30,333 nt of DNA from Micrococcales bacterium (lineage in GTDB: Bacteria > Actinomycetota > Actinomycetes > S36-B12 > UBA10799): contig JADKAV010000032.1 of NCBI GenBank assembly GCA_016719135.1, forward strand, positions 1 to 30,333, in the 5' to 3' direction. A model generated the notes under the pieces. It was not told where the DNA came from, did no database searches, and saw only the letters and a program-made list of their open reading frames with translations. Shown piece by piece: positions 16,644 to 25,355 of the stretch. A program made the position numbers and the translations under genes. Every line of letters starts with the position of its first letter. The first letter of the stretch is position 1.

Positions 16644-17562
16644 AACGGATCCTCGGATCGATGGCACCGTACAGGATGTCGACCAGCAGATTGACCAGCA
16701 GGAAGACGAGGACCAGGACCGTCACCACGCCAACCACCGTCGCACCCTCGCGGGTGCGGATCGACAGGTACAACAACCCGCCGATGCCGCGGATGTTGAA
16801 GATGCCCTCGGTCACGATCGCACCACCGAGCAGGGCACCGAAGTCCGCACCGATGAAGGTGACAACGGGGATCAGGGAGTTGCGTACAGCGTGGCGGCCG
16901 ATCACGCGGCGACGCGACAGGCCCTTGGAGGTGGCGGTCCGCACATAGTCCGCGCGCAGATTCTCCGCGAGATTGCCGCGCATCAGGCGTGCCACGTAGG
17001 CCAGGGACAGCGACGCCAGCACGAAGGCCGGCAAGATTAACTCATATATGGTCGCGTTCGGCCCGACCGTCGGCGGAAACCAGGCCAGCTTGATACCGAA
17101 TGTGAACTGGGCGAGGAAGCCGATCACGAAGACTGGGATCGAGATGACGATCAGCGTGCTTACCAGGATCAGGTTGTCCCAGAAACCACCGCGGTTGAGG
17201 GCTGCCAGGACACCGGCACTGATCCCGATGACGATCTCGATGATGATGGCGATCAGGGCCAGTCGGAAGGTGACGGGGAACGCTTGAGCGATCTCGCTCC
17301 ATACCGTGCGTCCCGAGAAACTCTCACCGAAATTGCCCTGAAGGAGGTTCCACAGATATTTGCCGTACTGCACGGGCAAAGAGTCGTCGAGGTTGAACTT
17401 GGCCCGCATCTCCGCGATGTAGGAAGCCGGACATGGCCGGTCACCGCACTTGCCCACGAACGGATCGCCGGGCAGTGCCCAGACCATGGCGTAGATGATG
17501 AACGTGGTTCCGATGACGACAGGGATCATCTGCAGGAGCCGGCGAATGGTGTAACGCCCCAC
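16636..17562 (-). CDS. dppB: Peptide ABC transporter permease (DppB/OppB type)
   Basis: The 308-residue permease starts YTIRRLLQMIPVVIGTTF, a standard DppB first membrane segment, continues with WALPGDPF and a FNLDDSLPVQYGKYLWN region, and carries the EAA loop GLSRRRVIGRHAVRNS followed by VVTFIGADFGALLGGAIVTE and ends DPRIRYE. I choose the GTG at 17562 because a GGGAGG Shine-Dalgarno lies 8 nt upstream; the GTG at 17571 abuts that sequence and is unlikely. A Cys-containing insert (KCGDRPCPASY) after the first membrane segment may form a disulfide outside the cell; this is inference. It is separated from the binding-protein gene by 381 bp containing repeats and a hairpin. Confidence 0.93.
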   Translation of the reverse strand: MGRYTIRRLLQMIPVVIGTTFIIYAMVWALPGDPFVGKCGDRPCPASYIAEMRAKFNLDDSLPVQYGKYLWNLLQGNFGESFSGRTVWSEIAQAFPVTFRLALIAIIIEIVIGISAGVLAALNRGGFWDNLILVSTLIVISIPVFVIGFLAQFTFGIKLAWFPPTVGPNATIYELILPAFVLASLSLAYVARLMRGNLAENLRADYVRTATSKGLSRRRVIGRHAVRNSLIPVVTFIGADFGALLGGAIVTEGIFNIRGIGGLLYLSIRTREGATVVGVVTVLVLVFLLVNLLVDILYGAIDPRIRYE

Positions 17563-17695
17563 GGCAACCACCTCCCATCTTCATCAGCGACGTTCGAATG
17601 ATACTCACCCGCGCCCCCTGTTGCACAGACGACTCGCGAACTTCGCCCGCGAATCGCTGCGAACGCCCGAGTTATCCCGGATGTCGGGTCCGCGA

Positions 17696-17783
17696 CCATC
17701 ACATGAGGGCCACAGCGAGGGCTGGAATGGGCAGGCTCCCGGGGCCGCGGGGCTCGCGCGCACGCGCGGCCCCCAAGTGATGG
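17696..17783. repeat. REP-like palindromic element, copy 1
   Basis: The element begins CCATCACATGAGGGCC and ends with the inverted complement GGCCCCCAAGTGATGG, giving 16-bp arms with two mismatches around a GC-rich core. Its first 28 bp recur exactly at 17821. It lies in the 17572-17943 gap of the transporter operon; no gene is visible there. Confidence 0.75.
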
Positions 17784-17820
17784 CCACGACGCACTTTCCA
17801 GGGCTTCTGTCCCCTATCGC

Positions 17821-17877
17821 CCATCACATGAGGGCCACAGCGAGGGCTCGGCGCGCGCGCCCGCCCCCAAGTGATGG
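17821..17877. repeat. REP-like palindromic element, copy 2 (shorter core)
   Basis: The ends match copy 1: CCATCACATGAGGGC at the left, GCCCCCAAGTGATGG at the right. The core is 31 bp shorter and rich in CG dinucleotides. Two copies in the same orientation resemble a REP/BIME cluster. I see no transposase gene in the window. Confidence 0.75.
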
Positions 17878-17892
17878 GAGGACCCCCAACGA

Positions 17893-17930
17893 CTGCGGCC
17901 CCACCACCCGTGAGGGTGGTGGGGCCGCAG
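17893..17930 (-). terminator. Strong hairpin between the binding-protein and permease genes
   Basis: CTGCGGCCCCACCACCC and its exact complement form a 17-bp perfect stem with a GTGA loop, 13 bp after the stop codon of the binding-protein gene. There is no T-run. It may terminate most transcripts or protect the 3' end of the binding-protein mRNA, so that the lipoprotein is made in excess over the permeases, as known for other importer operons (e.g. malEFG). Confidence 0.75.
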
Positions 17931-17943
17931 TGCGGTGTGCTGA

Positions 17944-19572
17944 CTAGGCGTTCTGGATGGTCAGCAGGTTCACGCGCGAGAACGGCGTGAACTGCACGTT
18001 GCTCACCGTGTCCGAGTAGCCGGCAACAACCGAGCCGTACCACATCGGGATCACCGGCATGTCCTGAGCCAGGACGCCTTCGGCCTCCTGGAACTTGGCG
18101 ATGCCGTCCTGACCGGGCAGTGCCGCAGCCTCCTCGACCAGGCGGTCGAAGTCTGCGTTGGACCAGTCACCGTCGTTGGCCGACGCGCCGGTCTTGTACA
18201 GCGGGGTCAGGAAGTTCTCGATGGACGGGTAGTCCATCTGCCAACCGGTACGGAACATCCCGGTCATCTCCTTGTTCACGACCTCCGTGCGGAAAGTCGC
18301 GAAGTCGGGGGTCGGCTTGCCGACACAGTCGACACCGAGCGCGTTGCTGATGCTGACGCAGGTGGCGTCGACCCAGCCCTTGTGTCCACCGTCGGCGTTG
18401 TAGGCCAGCGTGAGCTTGCCATCGAAGCCACCGGCCTGATCGAACATCTCCTTGGCCTTGGTCGGGTCGAAGTTGCACGATTCACCGCAGACGCCGGCCT
18501 TGTAGCCGTTCACGACCGGGGAGACCCAGCCGGTGGCGGGCTCACGCGTGCCGTTGAACACGTTGTCGATGATCTGCTGGCGGTCGATGGCCATCGAGAT
18601 GGCCTTGCGAAGCTCGGGGTTGTCGAACTTCTTCTCGTAGATCGGGAAGCTGACAGTCTGGATGACTCCAGCCGCCTGCTCCACAACTCGGTCACCGAGC
18701 ACGCTCTTGTACTGCCCGCCGGCCAGACCGGAGTCGGGAATGGTGTCCAGCACGTCGAGGTTACCGGCCTGCAGGTCGGCCCATGCCGCGTCAAGATCCT
18801 GGTAGATCTTGAACTCGACACCGGGGATGCTCGGCTTGGTGTCGCCCGGGTAGTCCGGCCATGCCTTGAGCTTGATGGAGACCTTGGGGTCCTGGCTCTC
18901 GAACTGGAACGGACCGTTACCCACTGGGTTGTCGCCGAAAGCCTCGGGGTCGTCGAAGAACGACGTGGGCATCGGGGCGAAGCCGGAGTATCCGACCATC
19001 ACCGGGAACTGCGAGTTCGGACGCGAGAGAGTCACCTTGAACTCGGTGTCGCTGACGACCTCGAGTCCGCTCATCTCCTTGGCCTTGGGCTTGCCGACCG
19101 GGTTGCCCTCGTCATCGAACTCACCCTGCACGTCCGCGAAGCCTTCAATCGGCTCGAAGAAGTAGGAGTTCAGCGCAGCGTTGGGGCCGTATGCGGCCCA
19201 GTTCCACGCGTCCACGAAGCTGCTCGCGGTCACGGGGGTGCCGTCCTGGAACGTCCAGTCGTCACGAATGGTGATGTCCCAGACCTGCTGGTCAGCGGAC
19301 TCGATGGAGGTTGCCACGGCGTTCTCCGGCGCAGCGGTCTCCTGGTTGTAGGTCACCAGGCCGGTGAACATGTTGTCGATGACGTTGCCGCCACCGGTTT
19401 CGTTGGTGGCCGCTGGAATCAGCGGGTTCTGGGGCTCGGAACCGTTGACGGTCACGTAACGGGCGGCGTCACCCCCGTCGCCGGAACCACTGTCTCCGCC
19501 ACAGGCGCCGAGTGTCAGTGCCAAAACACTGACACCGATCACCGCCGGGGCGGCCTTCTTGAGTCCACGCAT
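17944..19572 (-). CDS. dppA: Peptide ABC transporter substrate-binding lipoprotein (SBP family 5)
   Basis: This 542-residue extracellular lipoprotein captures peptides for the importer. The signal peptide ends in the lipobox LGAC with Cys24 as the lipidated residue, followed by a Gly/Ser/Asp linker. SBP family 5 hallmarks are NPLIPAATNETGGGNV, the WTFQDGTPVTASSFVDAWN signature, NPVGNGPFQ and the late RKAISMAIDRQQIIDNVFNG, plus a C-terminal WYGSVVAGYSD. OppA/DppA-like proteins fit best; closely related proteins bind nickel or other ligands, but permease and ATPase types also indicate peptides. ATG 19572 has an AGGAAGG Shine-Dalgarno 8 nt upstream. It heads the operon, with a small inverted repeat in its leader. 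Confidence 0.94.
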   Translation of the reverse strand: MRGLKKAAPAVIGVSVLALTLGACGGDSGSGDGGDAARYVTVNGSEPQNPLIPAATNETGGGNVIDNMFTGLVTYNQETAAPENAVATSIESADQQVWDITIRDDWTFQDGTPVTASSFVDAWNWAAYGPNAALNSYFFEPIEGFADVQGEFDDEGNPVGKPKAKEMSGLEVVSDTEFKVTLSRPNSQFPVMVGYSGFAPMPTSFFDDPEAFGDNPVGNGPFQFESQDPKVSIKLKAWPDYPGDTKPSIPGVEFKIYQDLDAAWADLQAGNLDVLDTIPDSGLAGGQYKSVLGDRVVEQAAGVIQTVSFPIYEKKFDNPELRKAISMAIDRQQIIDNVFNGTREPATGWVSPVVNGYKAGVCGESCNFDPTKAKEMFDQAGGFDGKLTLAYNADGGHKGWVDATCVSISNALGVDCVGKPTPDFATFRTEVVNKEMTGMFRTGWQMDYPSIENFLTPLYKTGASANDGDWSNADFDRLVEEAAALPGQDGIAKFQEAEGVLAQDMPVIPMWYGSVVAGYSDTVSNVQFTPFSRVNLLTIQNA

Positions 19573-19592
19573 GGACTATCCCTTCCTAATGG

Positions 19593-19614
19593 GTGCTCAC
19601 TTCTTGTTGAGCAC
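19593..19614. promoter_or_regulatory. Inverted repeat upstream of the binding-protein gene
   Basis: GTGCTCA and TGAGCAC are perfect 7-bp arms with an 8-nt spacer, 20 bp upstream of the ATG. It could be an operator or a leader hairpin. The rest of the 19573-19950 region, which is less GC-rich than its surroundings, holds the divergent promoters, but I could not place -10/-35 boxes with confidence. Confidence 0.5.
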
Positions 19615-19950
19615 ATTGTGTTCGGATTCTGTGAGGAATCCCAGCACCTCCGTGCCCACACGCCGGACGGGTTACGCCGCAGAGTGCGAACATGGAGTTT
19701 TCGTGCGATTTCGTGCCCATTCTGCCAATGCATTTGCCTGATGGTCACCATTGGGTCGCCAAATCGTTATATCCGTGGTAGTCACAGCGGACCACTTCGA
19801 CCGGAGATCGGGCAAAGAGTCGCTTCTTTCGCGAGTGTCACCAACGATCGGAACGACCTGGATGCCGACTGCGTCACACTGTTCGTGGCACAGTGTCTCA
19901 GAGGCACGTTGCCAAACGGCGGTCCACTGTGGCGGAGGTGAGCAGTACGC

Positions 19951-21531
19951 ATGCGTAGGCGTACGACGGCGGGGTTACTATCCCTTGCACTGATGGCTGG
20001 CGTGGCGCCAGTGGTTCATGCTTTGGAGGGCCGCCCGAACACTGGGATGCTGGTGATTGGTCACCGAGGCGCACCGGTGTACGCCGCGGAGAGCACGCTG
20101 GGCAGTTACGCATGGGCCGCGAACCTCGGTGCCGATCTGCTCGAGGGCGACTTGGTCATGTCCAAGGACGGGCGCCTGGTCCTATGCCACGACTTGGACC
20201 TCAGCCGGATCACTGACGTGGCGGTCAAGTTCCCAGCCCGGGCCACCGTGCGCAACTTCAACGGCATCGACTACACCGGATTCTGGGTGGACGAATTCAC
20301 CGTCGCCGAACTTCAGACGTTGCAGAAGTGGGACGGGCAGACCCTGACCACCATCGACGACCTGATCTCCTTCGCGCAGGGTCGTGGTGCGAACCTGTAT
20401 CTGGAGATCAAGGAATCCGCCTACTTCCAAGCCCGCGGGCTGGATCCGGTGGCCACATTGGTGAACACCCTGCGCGCCCGGGGCCTGGCTGAGCGCGGCT
20501 CGCCGTTCTGGATCCAGTCGAGCAACCCCGCCGACCTGCAGGCGCTGCGACCGCAGGTCGCCAATCGCTTGGTCTATCTGACTCGCGACGTGGGACCGGA
20601 AGACGTCGGGCTGTTCCCCACGTTCAGGCAGTTCGCCGATGTCCTAGGAGTGCCCACGACCCGCGCCCGGCGCCAACTCGTCCAGCAGGCACACGCAGCC
20701 GACCTCGGCGTGCATGTCTGGACCCTGCGGGGCAGTCGTGACGCCTACCGCAAAGCAGCGGCCATCGGCGCCGACGGCGTCATCACGGACTTCCCTGACC
20801 TCGGCGTGGACGTTCGCAACCGCCAGCGTGTGGGCGATCGGCCAGCCGGGGTCATCAGCCGGGTCGATAACGGCAACGCAGTCGTGAGTTGGAACGCGGT
20901 CCCCGGCTCCTACTACGCGGTGACGTTCGATTTCGGCGATCCGTTGGAAGCGCCGACGGTGTGGACGAACGGCACCTCGGCCTCCTTCGCAATGGCAGAC
21001 GCCAAAGCCGCCGACATCACCGTGGCGCGCTTCGACCCCGGCCGCGGGCGCCTGGGCGATGATGCGTTCACCCGAGCGACCACGGTTGTGAAGGCCTACG
21101 GTGCGCCACCCACGAAGACGCGGGTGCGCAGCGTCGAGGCATATGTCTCTCCCGACGCCAAGACGCGCATCGTCGGCCTGGCGGAGCGTCTCAAGGGCAA
21201 GAAGTGGGTGCCTTTGCGCAACTCGCGTGCCTGGCTGAGGGGGCGCGGCGAGGACGTCACCGATCTGAGGCGCAACTTCCGCACCGACAAACGCGGCGAA
21301 TTCTCGCTGACCGTGCGGGTGCGTGAAGACATCGTGGCCGGCTACATCCCGGAGCGCTCCTGGATGGTCGGCGTCACAGCCACGAAGAAGCTCAAGCCCT
21401 CAAGTTCGGACTGGGTCGACAGCCAGGAAGGTGCGCCGCCGGCTCCGAAGAAGGCGAAGAAGGGCAAGGCCCAGAGCCTTCCGAAGAAAGACGTCAAGGT
21501 CAAGGTCAAGAAGGTCAAAAAGAAGAGATGA
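19951..21531 (+). CDS. glpQ: Exported glycerophosphodiester phosphodiesterase with Lys-rich tail
   Basis: The enzyme hydrolyses glycerophosphodiesters to glycerol-3-phosphate and an alcohol. After a signal peptide (about 1-25), the GDPD barrel (about 33-290) shows IGHRGAP (His38, Arg39), LLEGDLVMSKDG (Glu65, Asp67), LCHD (His80), LYLEIKES, and the late VHVWTLRG and GADGVITDFPD. A second, beta-rich region (about 295-490) of unknown function follows. The last 35 residues are dominated by lysine and valine (KKAKKGK, KVKVKKVKKKR) encoded by repeated GTCAAG-like units; such a tail may bind anionic wall polymers, which is inference. A GGAGGTGA Shine-Dalgarno precedes ATG 19951. The M28 gene follows 55 bp later. 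Confidence 0.92.
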   Translation: MRRRTTAGLLSLALMAGVAPVVHALEGRPNTGMLVIGHRGAPVYAAESTLGSYAWAANLGADLLEGDLVMSKDGRLVLCHDLDLSRITDVAVKFPARATVRNFNGIDYTGFWVDEFTVAELQTLQKWDGQTLTTIDDLISFAQGRGANLYLEIKESAYFQARGLDPVATLVNTLRARGLAERGSPFWIQSSNPADLQALRPQVANRLVYLTRDVGPEDVGLFPTFRQFADVLGVPTTRARRQLVQQAHAADLGVHVWTLRGSRDAYRKAAAIGADGVITDFPDLGVDVRNRQRVGDRPAGVISRVDNGNAVVSWNAVPGSYYAVTFDFGDPLEAPTVWTNGTSASFAMADAKAADITVARFDPGRGRLGDDAFTRATTVVKAYGAPPTKTRVRSVEAYVSPDAKTRIVGLAERLKGKKWVPLRNSRAWLRGRGEDVTDLRRNFRTDKRGEFSLTVRVREDIVAGYIPERSWMVGVTATKKLKPSSSDWVDSQEGAPPAPKKAKKGKAQSLPKKDVKVKVKKVKKKR

Positions 21532-21586
21532 TCTCCCCAAGGATCGCCGCCAAGGGCACGACCCGCGTGCGGCTTGGGGAGCCTTG

Positions 21587-22591
21587 ATGTTGCCGCCGAA
21601 GAACCTGCGACTGGCCGTCGGTGTCCCGTTGGCACTTATTGTGTCGCTCGGCGTGGTCACGCCCGGACAGGCCAAAGATCCCAAACCCCTCGGTGAACGT
21701 GCCTACAGGTACATCGAGGCTCTGACCCGGATCGAGAACCCCGACGGCACTTTCACACGCGTTCTGCGCACGCAGGGGACGATCGGCGAGGTGCGCGCGG
21801 CCACGAGCATTCAAGGCTGGTTCGACAAGTCGGGCTACCGCGCGAAGCGGCAGAAGTTCACGTACGTGGCCAAGGGAAAGAAGCACTCGTCGCAGAACGT
21901 GGTTGCGGTTCGCAAGGGCCGTGCGACGAAGGCCGATCCGTCCCGGCCCCTGGTGATCCTGGGCGCACACTATGACGCCCGTAGAGAGGGATGGGGCGCC
22001 GATGACAACGCCTCGGGGGTCGCGGTGATGCTGGAAGTCGCACATCGGATGCGCAACGTCAAGACTTCCTACGACCTGAAGTTCGTCGCGTTCGGCGCTG
22101 AGGAGATGCCGGCCGCGGAGAGGGGTTCGGAACATTTCGCCGCATCCTTGAGCAAACGCGACATCAAACGGGCCGCGGTCATGATCAATTACGACTCACT
22201 GATCGTCGGCGACCACATGTATGTGCACGCCGGATTCAACAAGAAGACCTGGGCGCGCGACCGGATGGTGCGGCTTTCGAAGAAGTTCCGGCTTCCGATC
22301 GACACCCAGCCCGGATGGAATCCCGCCTACCCGGCCGGACTGACCCCCAACGGCCTCAGCGACTACTCATCGTTCAACCGCGCGGGCATCCCGATTGTCG
22401 CATTCGAATCGACCAACTGGGAGATCGGCGATCTCGATGGGTACACCCAGACCGAGCAGTTCGGCTCTTTCTGGCATACATCCCAGGACAGTCTGCAGAC
22501 GATCGAGGAACGCTATCCGGATCGTCCCCGGGTGCATCTGTTCACGTTCACAAAACTGACGATGACGTTCCTGAAGAGCCTGAAGGGGTAG
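21587..22591 (+). CDS. Exported M28-family zinc aminopeptidase
   Basis: The 334-residue protein has a signal peptide ending near GQA (about residue 29) and an M28 peptidase domain. The metal and catalytic residues are recognisable: LGAHYDAR (His and Asp), GADDNASGVAVMLE (bridging Asp), FGAEEMPAAERGSEHF (catalytic and metal Glu), INYDSLIVGD (Asp) and FWHTSQDSLQ (final His). The family removes N-terminal amino acids with a co-catalytic dizinc site; PA-domain insertions of larger relatives are absent. The ATG at 21587 has a GGGGAG Shine-Dalgarno 5 nt upstream; upstream in-frame codons overlap the previous gene and encode an Arg-rich non-family stretch. With glpQ it forms a probable two-gene operon of secreted hydrolases. 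Confidence 0.9.
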   Translation: MLPPKNLRLAVGVPLALIVSLGVVTPGQAKDPKPLGERAYRYIEALTRIENPDGTFTRVLRTQGTIGEVRAATSIQGWFDKSGYRAKRQKFTYVAKGKKHSSQNVVAVRKGRATKADPSRPLVILGAHYDARREGWGADDNASGVAVMLEVAHRMRNVKTSYDLKFVAFGAEEMPAAERGSEHFAASLSKRDIKRAAVMINYDSLIVGDHMYVHAGFNKKTWARDRMVRLSKKFRLPIDTQPGWNPAYPAGLTPNGLSDYSSFNRAGIPIVAFESTNWEIGDLDGYTQTEQFGSFWHTSQDSLQTIEERYPDRPRVHLFTFTKLTMTFLKSLKG

Positions 22592-22664
22592 AACGGGCTG
22601 ACGCGCTGTCGACGGGTGGTGACGTCACGAGGGCCAAAAGGGTGAGATCCTCCAGCGCGCCGCC

Positions 22665-22711
22665 GACTTTGGACGCCAAGCGTCACCAGGTGACCATGTA
22701 AGTCCAAAGTC
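22665..22711. terminator. Nested palindrome between convergent genes
   Basis: GACTTTGGAC and GTCCAAAGTC are perfect 10-bp arms; inside lies GTCACC-A-GGTGAC. It sits between the M28 and VOC stop codons, so a bidirectional terminator is likely. A further 10-bp palindrome, GTGACGTCAC, is at 22619-22628. Confidence 0.55.
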
Positions 22712-22766
22712 CAGCGTTTCGGTGAGGCACCCGCGGTGCTCCGGGAGCGCCCGGGGCCTGGGGTCA

Positions 22767-23192
22767 TCAACTGACATACAGGCAGAACGGATGCCCTGAC
22801 GGGTCGAGCAGGACGCGAACGTTCTCCTGCGGCTGATGCTCACATAGTTCGGCCCCCAGATCCACCGCCCTTACGACCTCGCTGTCCAAGTCCGTCACTT
22901 CGAAGTCGAGATGCAGCATCATCTGCTGCTCCCCTGACTGCGTGGGCCAGGCAGGCCGTACATATTCCCGGTTGTGCTGAATATTGAGGTAGGCGACGCC
23001 CTCACCCGGGTCCAATGAGCCGTCCGTCTCCTCGAGGTGATGGACCCGCCAGCCCCGCAGTGCGGCATAGAACCGCGTCAGCGTTTCGACGTCGTCGGTA
23101 TCGAGTACAACACCCCACCAGTCGTGACGTTGCCAGCGGTCTGTCTCCTCACCCATCCGGGCATCCTCTCTCTGAGCAGCGGCTTGCGCCAT
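22767..23192 (-). CDS. VOC superfamily (glyoxalase-like) protein
   Basis: The 141-residue protein is a single vicinal-oxygen-chelate domain pair: WWGVVLDTDDVETLTRFYAAL at the start, VAYLNIQHNREYVRPAWP, then MMLHLDFEVTDLDSEVVRAV and the closing VLLDPSGHPFCLYV. The family covers glyoxalases, dioxygenases and resistance proteins; nothing here fixes the substrate. Candidate metal ligands are His97-type (MMLHLDFEV) and the late Asp/His region, but I did not verify a full triad. ATG 23192 overlaps the stop of the upstream VOC gene as TGATG, so the two are co-translated; an ATG at 23156 would give a shorter product beginning just before the domain. Confidence 0.85.
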   Translation of the reverse strand: MAQAAAQREDARMGEETDRWQRHDWWGVVLDTDDVETLTRFYAALRGWRVHHLEETDGSLDPGEGVAYLNIQHNREYVRPAWPTQSGEQQMMLHLDFEVTDLDSEVVRAVDLGAELCEHQPQENVRVLLDPSGHPFCLYVS

Positions 23193-23611
23193 CAAAGAAC
23201 CGACTGCCCGATCGGGCCCGGGTTGCAGGCGACCTCCCAGCGAAAGCCGTCGGGATCGGCGAAGTACCCGGAGTATCCACCCCACTCCCGCGAAGTCGGC
23301 GTATGGACAACGGTGGCTCCGGCTGCCGCAGCCTCGCCCATGATGCGGTCCACGTCGGAACGCGTGGCCACATTGTGCGCGAGGGTAAATTGAGGCGCCC
23401 CATCGGCACGCCCGATCTGCCCGAGCTCGGCCACCGCGGCACTCTCCTGCCAGAGCGAGAACATGACCGTGTCTGCGACCCTGATCATGATCACGTCGCC
23501 CGGTGCCTCGAATTCCACCGGCCAGCCAAGCCCGTCGACGTAGAACCGGCGGCTGGCGTCCAGGTCACGGACAACCAGTGTCACGAAGTTCAGCCGCGGT
23601 TCCACGCTCAT
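23192..23611 (-). CDS. VOC superfamily (glyoxalase-like) protein
   Basis: About 139 residues form a typical VOC fold: NFVTLVVRDLDASRRFYVDGLGWPVEF at the start, VIMIRVADTVMFSLWQ, then FTLAHNVATRSDVDRIMGEAAAAGATVVHTP and the closing GYSGYFADPDGFRWEVACNP. The pattern is that of small bleomycin-resistance/glyoxalase-like proteins of unknown substrate. The start is uncertain: ATG 23611 fits the family best, while ATG 23623 and TTG 23632 are in frame and no clear ribosome binding site or -10 box decides. It is divergent from the PIN gene and coupled to the downstream VOC gene, suggesting the two products act together, possibly as a heteromer (inference). Confidence 0.82.
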   Translation of the reverse strand: MSVEPRLNFVTLVVRDLDASRRFYVDGLGWPVEFEAPGDVIMIRVADTVMFSLWQESAAVAELGQIGRADGAPQFTLAHNVATRSDVDRIMGEAAAAGATVVHTPTSREWGGYSGYFADPDGFRWEVACNPGPIGQSVL

Positions 23612-23658
23612 CACCGTAACCATCCTGACCAAGAACTGGACTGAGTCACAATTGGCAG

Positions 23659-24060
23659 ATGGCCCGCTTCGTCATCGACGCCCCAACCCTTCTGTGCCTC
23701 GCGAACGACGAGGTGGTGGTCCATGCGGATCACCAACTGGTCGCCCCGAACGCGATCCGCTCCGATGCGATGCAGTTGCTGCTGAACGATGTCCGTCGGG
23801 GCCTGCGCACGGACAAGGACGTTCTGGACACTCACGAGCGCATCACCAGATTGAAGATCCGGTTGCTTGGCGACCGCGTGTCGCGCGGGTTGGCGTGGCG
23901 GATCGCCATCGAACAGGACTGGGGGACGCTGCGAGATGCCGAGTACGCTGCGATCACCCGGTTGCAGGCCGACGCTTTCGTCACGATTGACGCGCGACGA
24001 GCGGCCAAGGTCGCACGGGTCGCACGTGTGGCGCCCCTGGAGGTCCTAATCGCCTCCTAG
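23659..24060 (+). CDS. Orphan PIN-domain (VapC-like) protein
   Basis: The 133 residues look like a small PIN nuclease: N-terminal FVIDAPTLL with Asp7, a helix with SDAMQLLL (Asp36 where VapC usually has Glu), LRDAEYAAIT (Asp93), and the closing ADAFVTIDARRA (Asp111). VapC toxins cleave RNA with Mg2+ and are paired with a small upstream antitoxin. No antitoxin gene is visible on either side: the upstream neighbour is a divergent VOC gene and 165 bp without a gene follow. It may be a solitary PIN protein or its antitoxin lies elsewhere. A CACAAT box 6 nt before the ATG suggests a leaderless mRNA. The identification rests on motifs only. Confidence 0.7.
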   Translation: MARFVIDAPTLLCLANDEVVVHADHQLVAPNAIRSDAMQLLLNDVRRGLRTDKDVLDTHERITRLKIRLLGDRVSRGLAWRIAIEQDWGTLRDAEYAAITRLQADAFVTIDARRAAKVARVARVAPLEVLIAS

Positions 24061-24117
24061 CGAGTCCCGAAGTTGCGCCGCAGACCGGAAGTAACCGGAT
24101 TGTTGTGGCTGTCCGCC

Positions 24118-24133
24118 GCGACGACGTCGTCGC
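24118..24133. other. 16-bp perfect palindrome
   Basis: GCGACGACGTCGTCGC is self-complementary and lies in the 165-bp gap between the PIN gene and the 3' end of ychF. It could be a protein-binding site or a chance product of GC-rich sequence. Confidence 0.35.
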
Positions 24134-24225
24134 CAGCCGAGCGTGCAAAGATCTGTGAGTTCGCCGAGGGATGACTTCGCACTTCAAGTGCCGACTCAAG
24201 CAATCCACCAGGGTGTGGCGCCCAC

Positions 24226-25299
<1,074 letters not shown>

Positions 25300-25306
25300 G
25301 AGGTGC

Positions 25307-25312
25307 AGTCTA
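25307..25312 (-). promoter_or_regulatory. -10 box of ychF (leaderless)
   Basis: TAGACT on the minus strand is followed by GCACCTC and GTG at 25299. Confidence 0.6.
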
Positions 25313-25343
25313 GGTCGCAGACGAAAATGTCGTACCCCTCGGG

Positions 25344-25349
25344 CACAGT
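25344..25349 (+). promoter_or_regulatory. Probable -10 box of rmuC (leaderless, CACAGT)
   Basis: CACAGT lies 6 nt before the ATG at 25356, differing from TANNNT in its first base. Confidence 0.4.
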
Positions 25350-25355
25350 GTCCAC

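Noticed and set aside
17572..17943. Insertion sequence remnant in the transporter operon
   Set aside because: No transposase fragment or target duplication is visible; short palindromic REP-like elements explain the repeats.
18382..19941. A 519-codon open frame antisense to the peptide-binding lipoprotein gene
   Set aside because: It mirrors the codon structure of the real gene on the other strand, a common effect of high GC content, and its protein has no recognisable domain.
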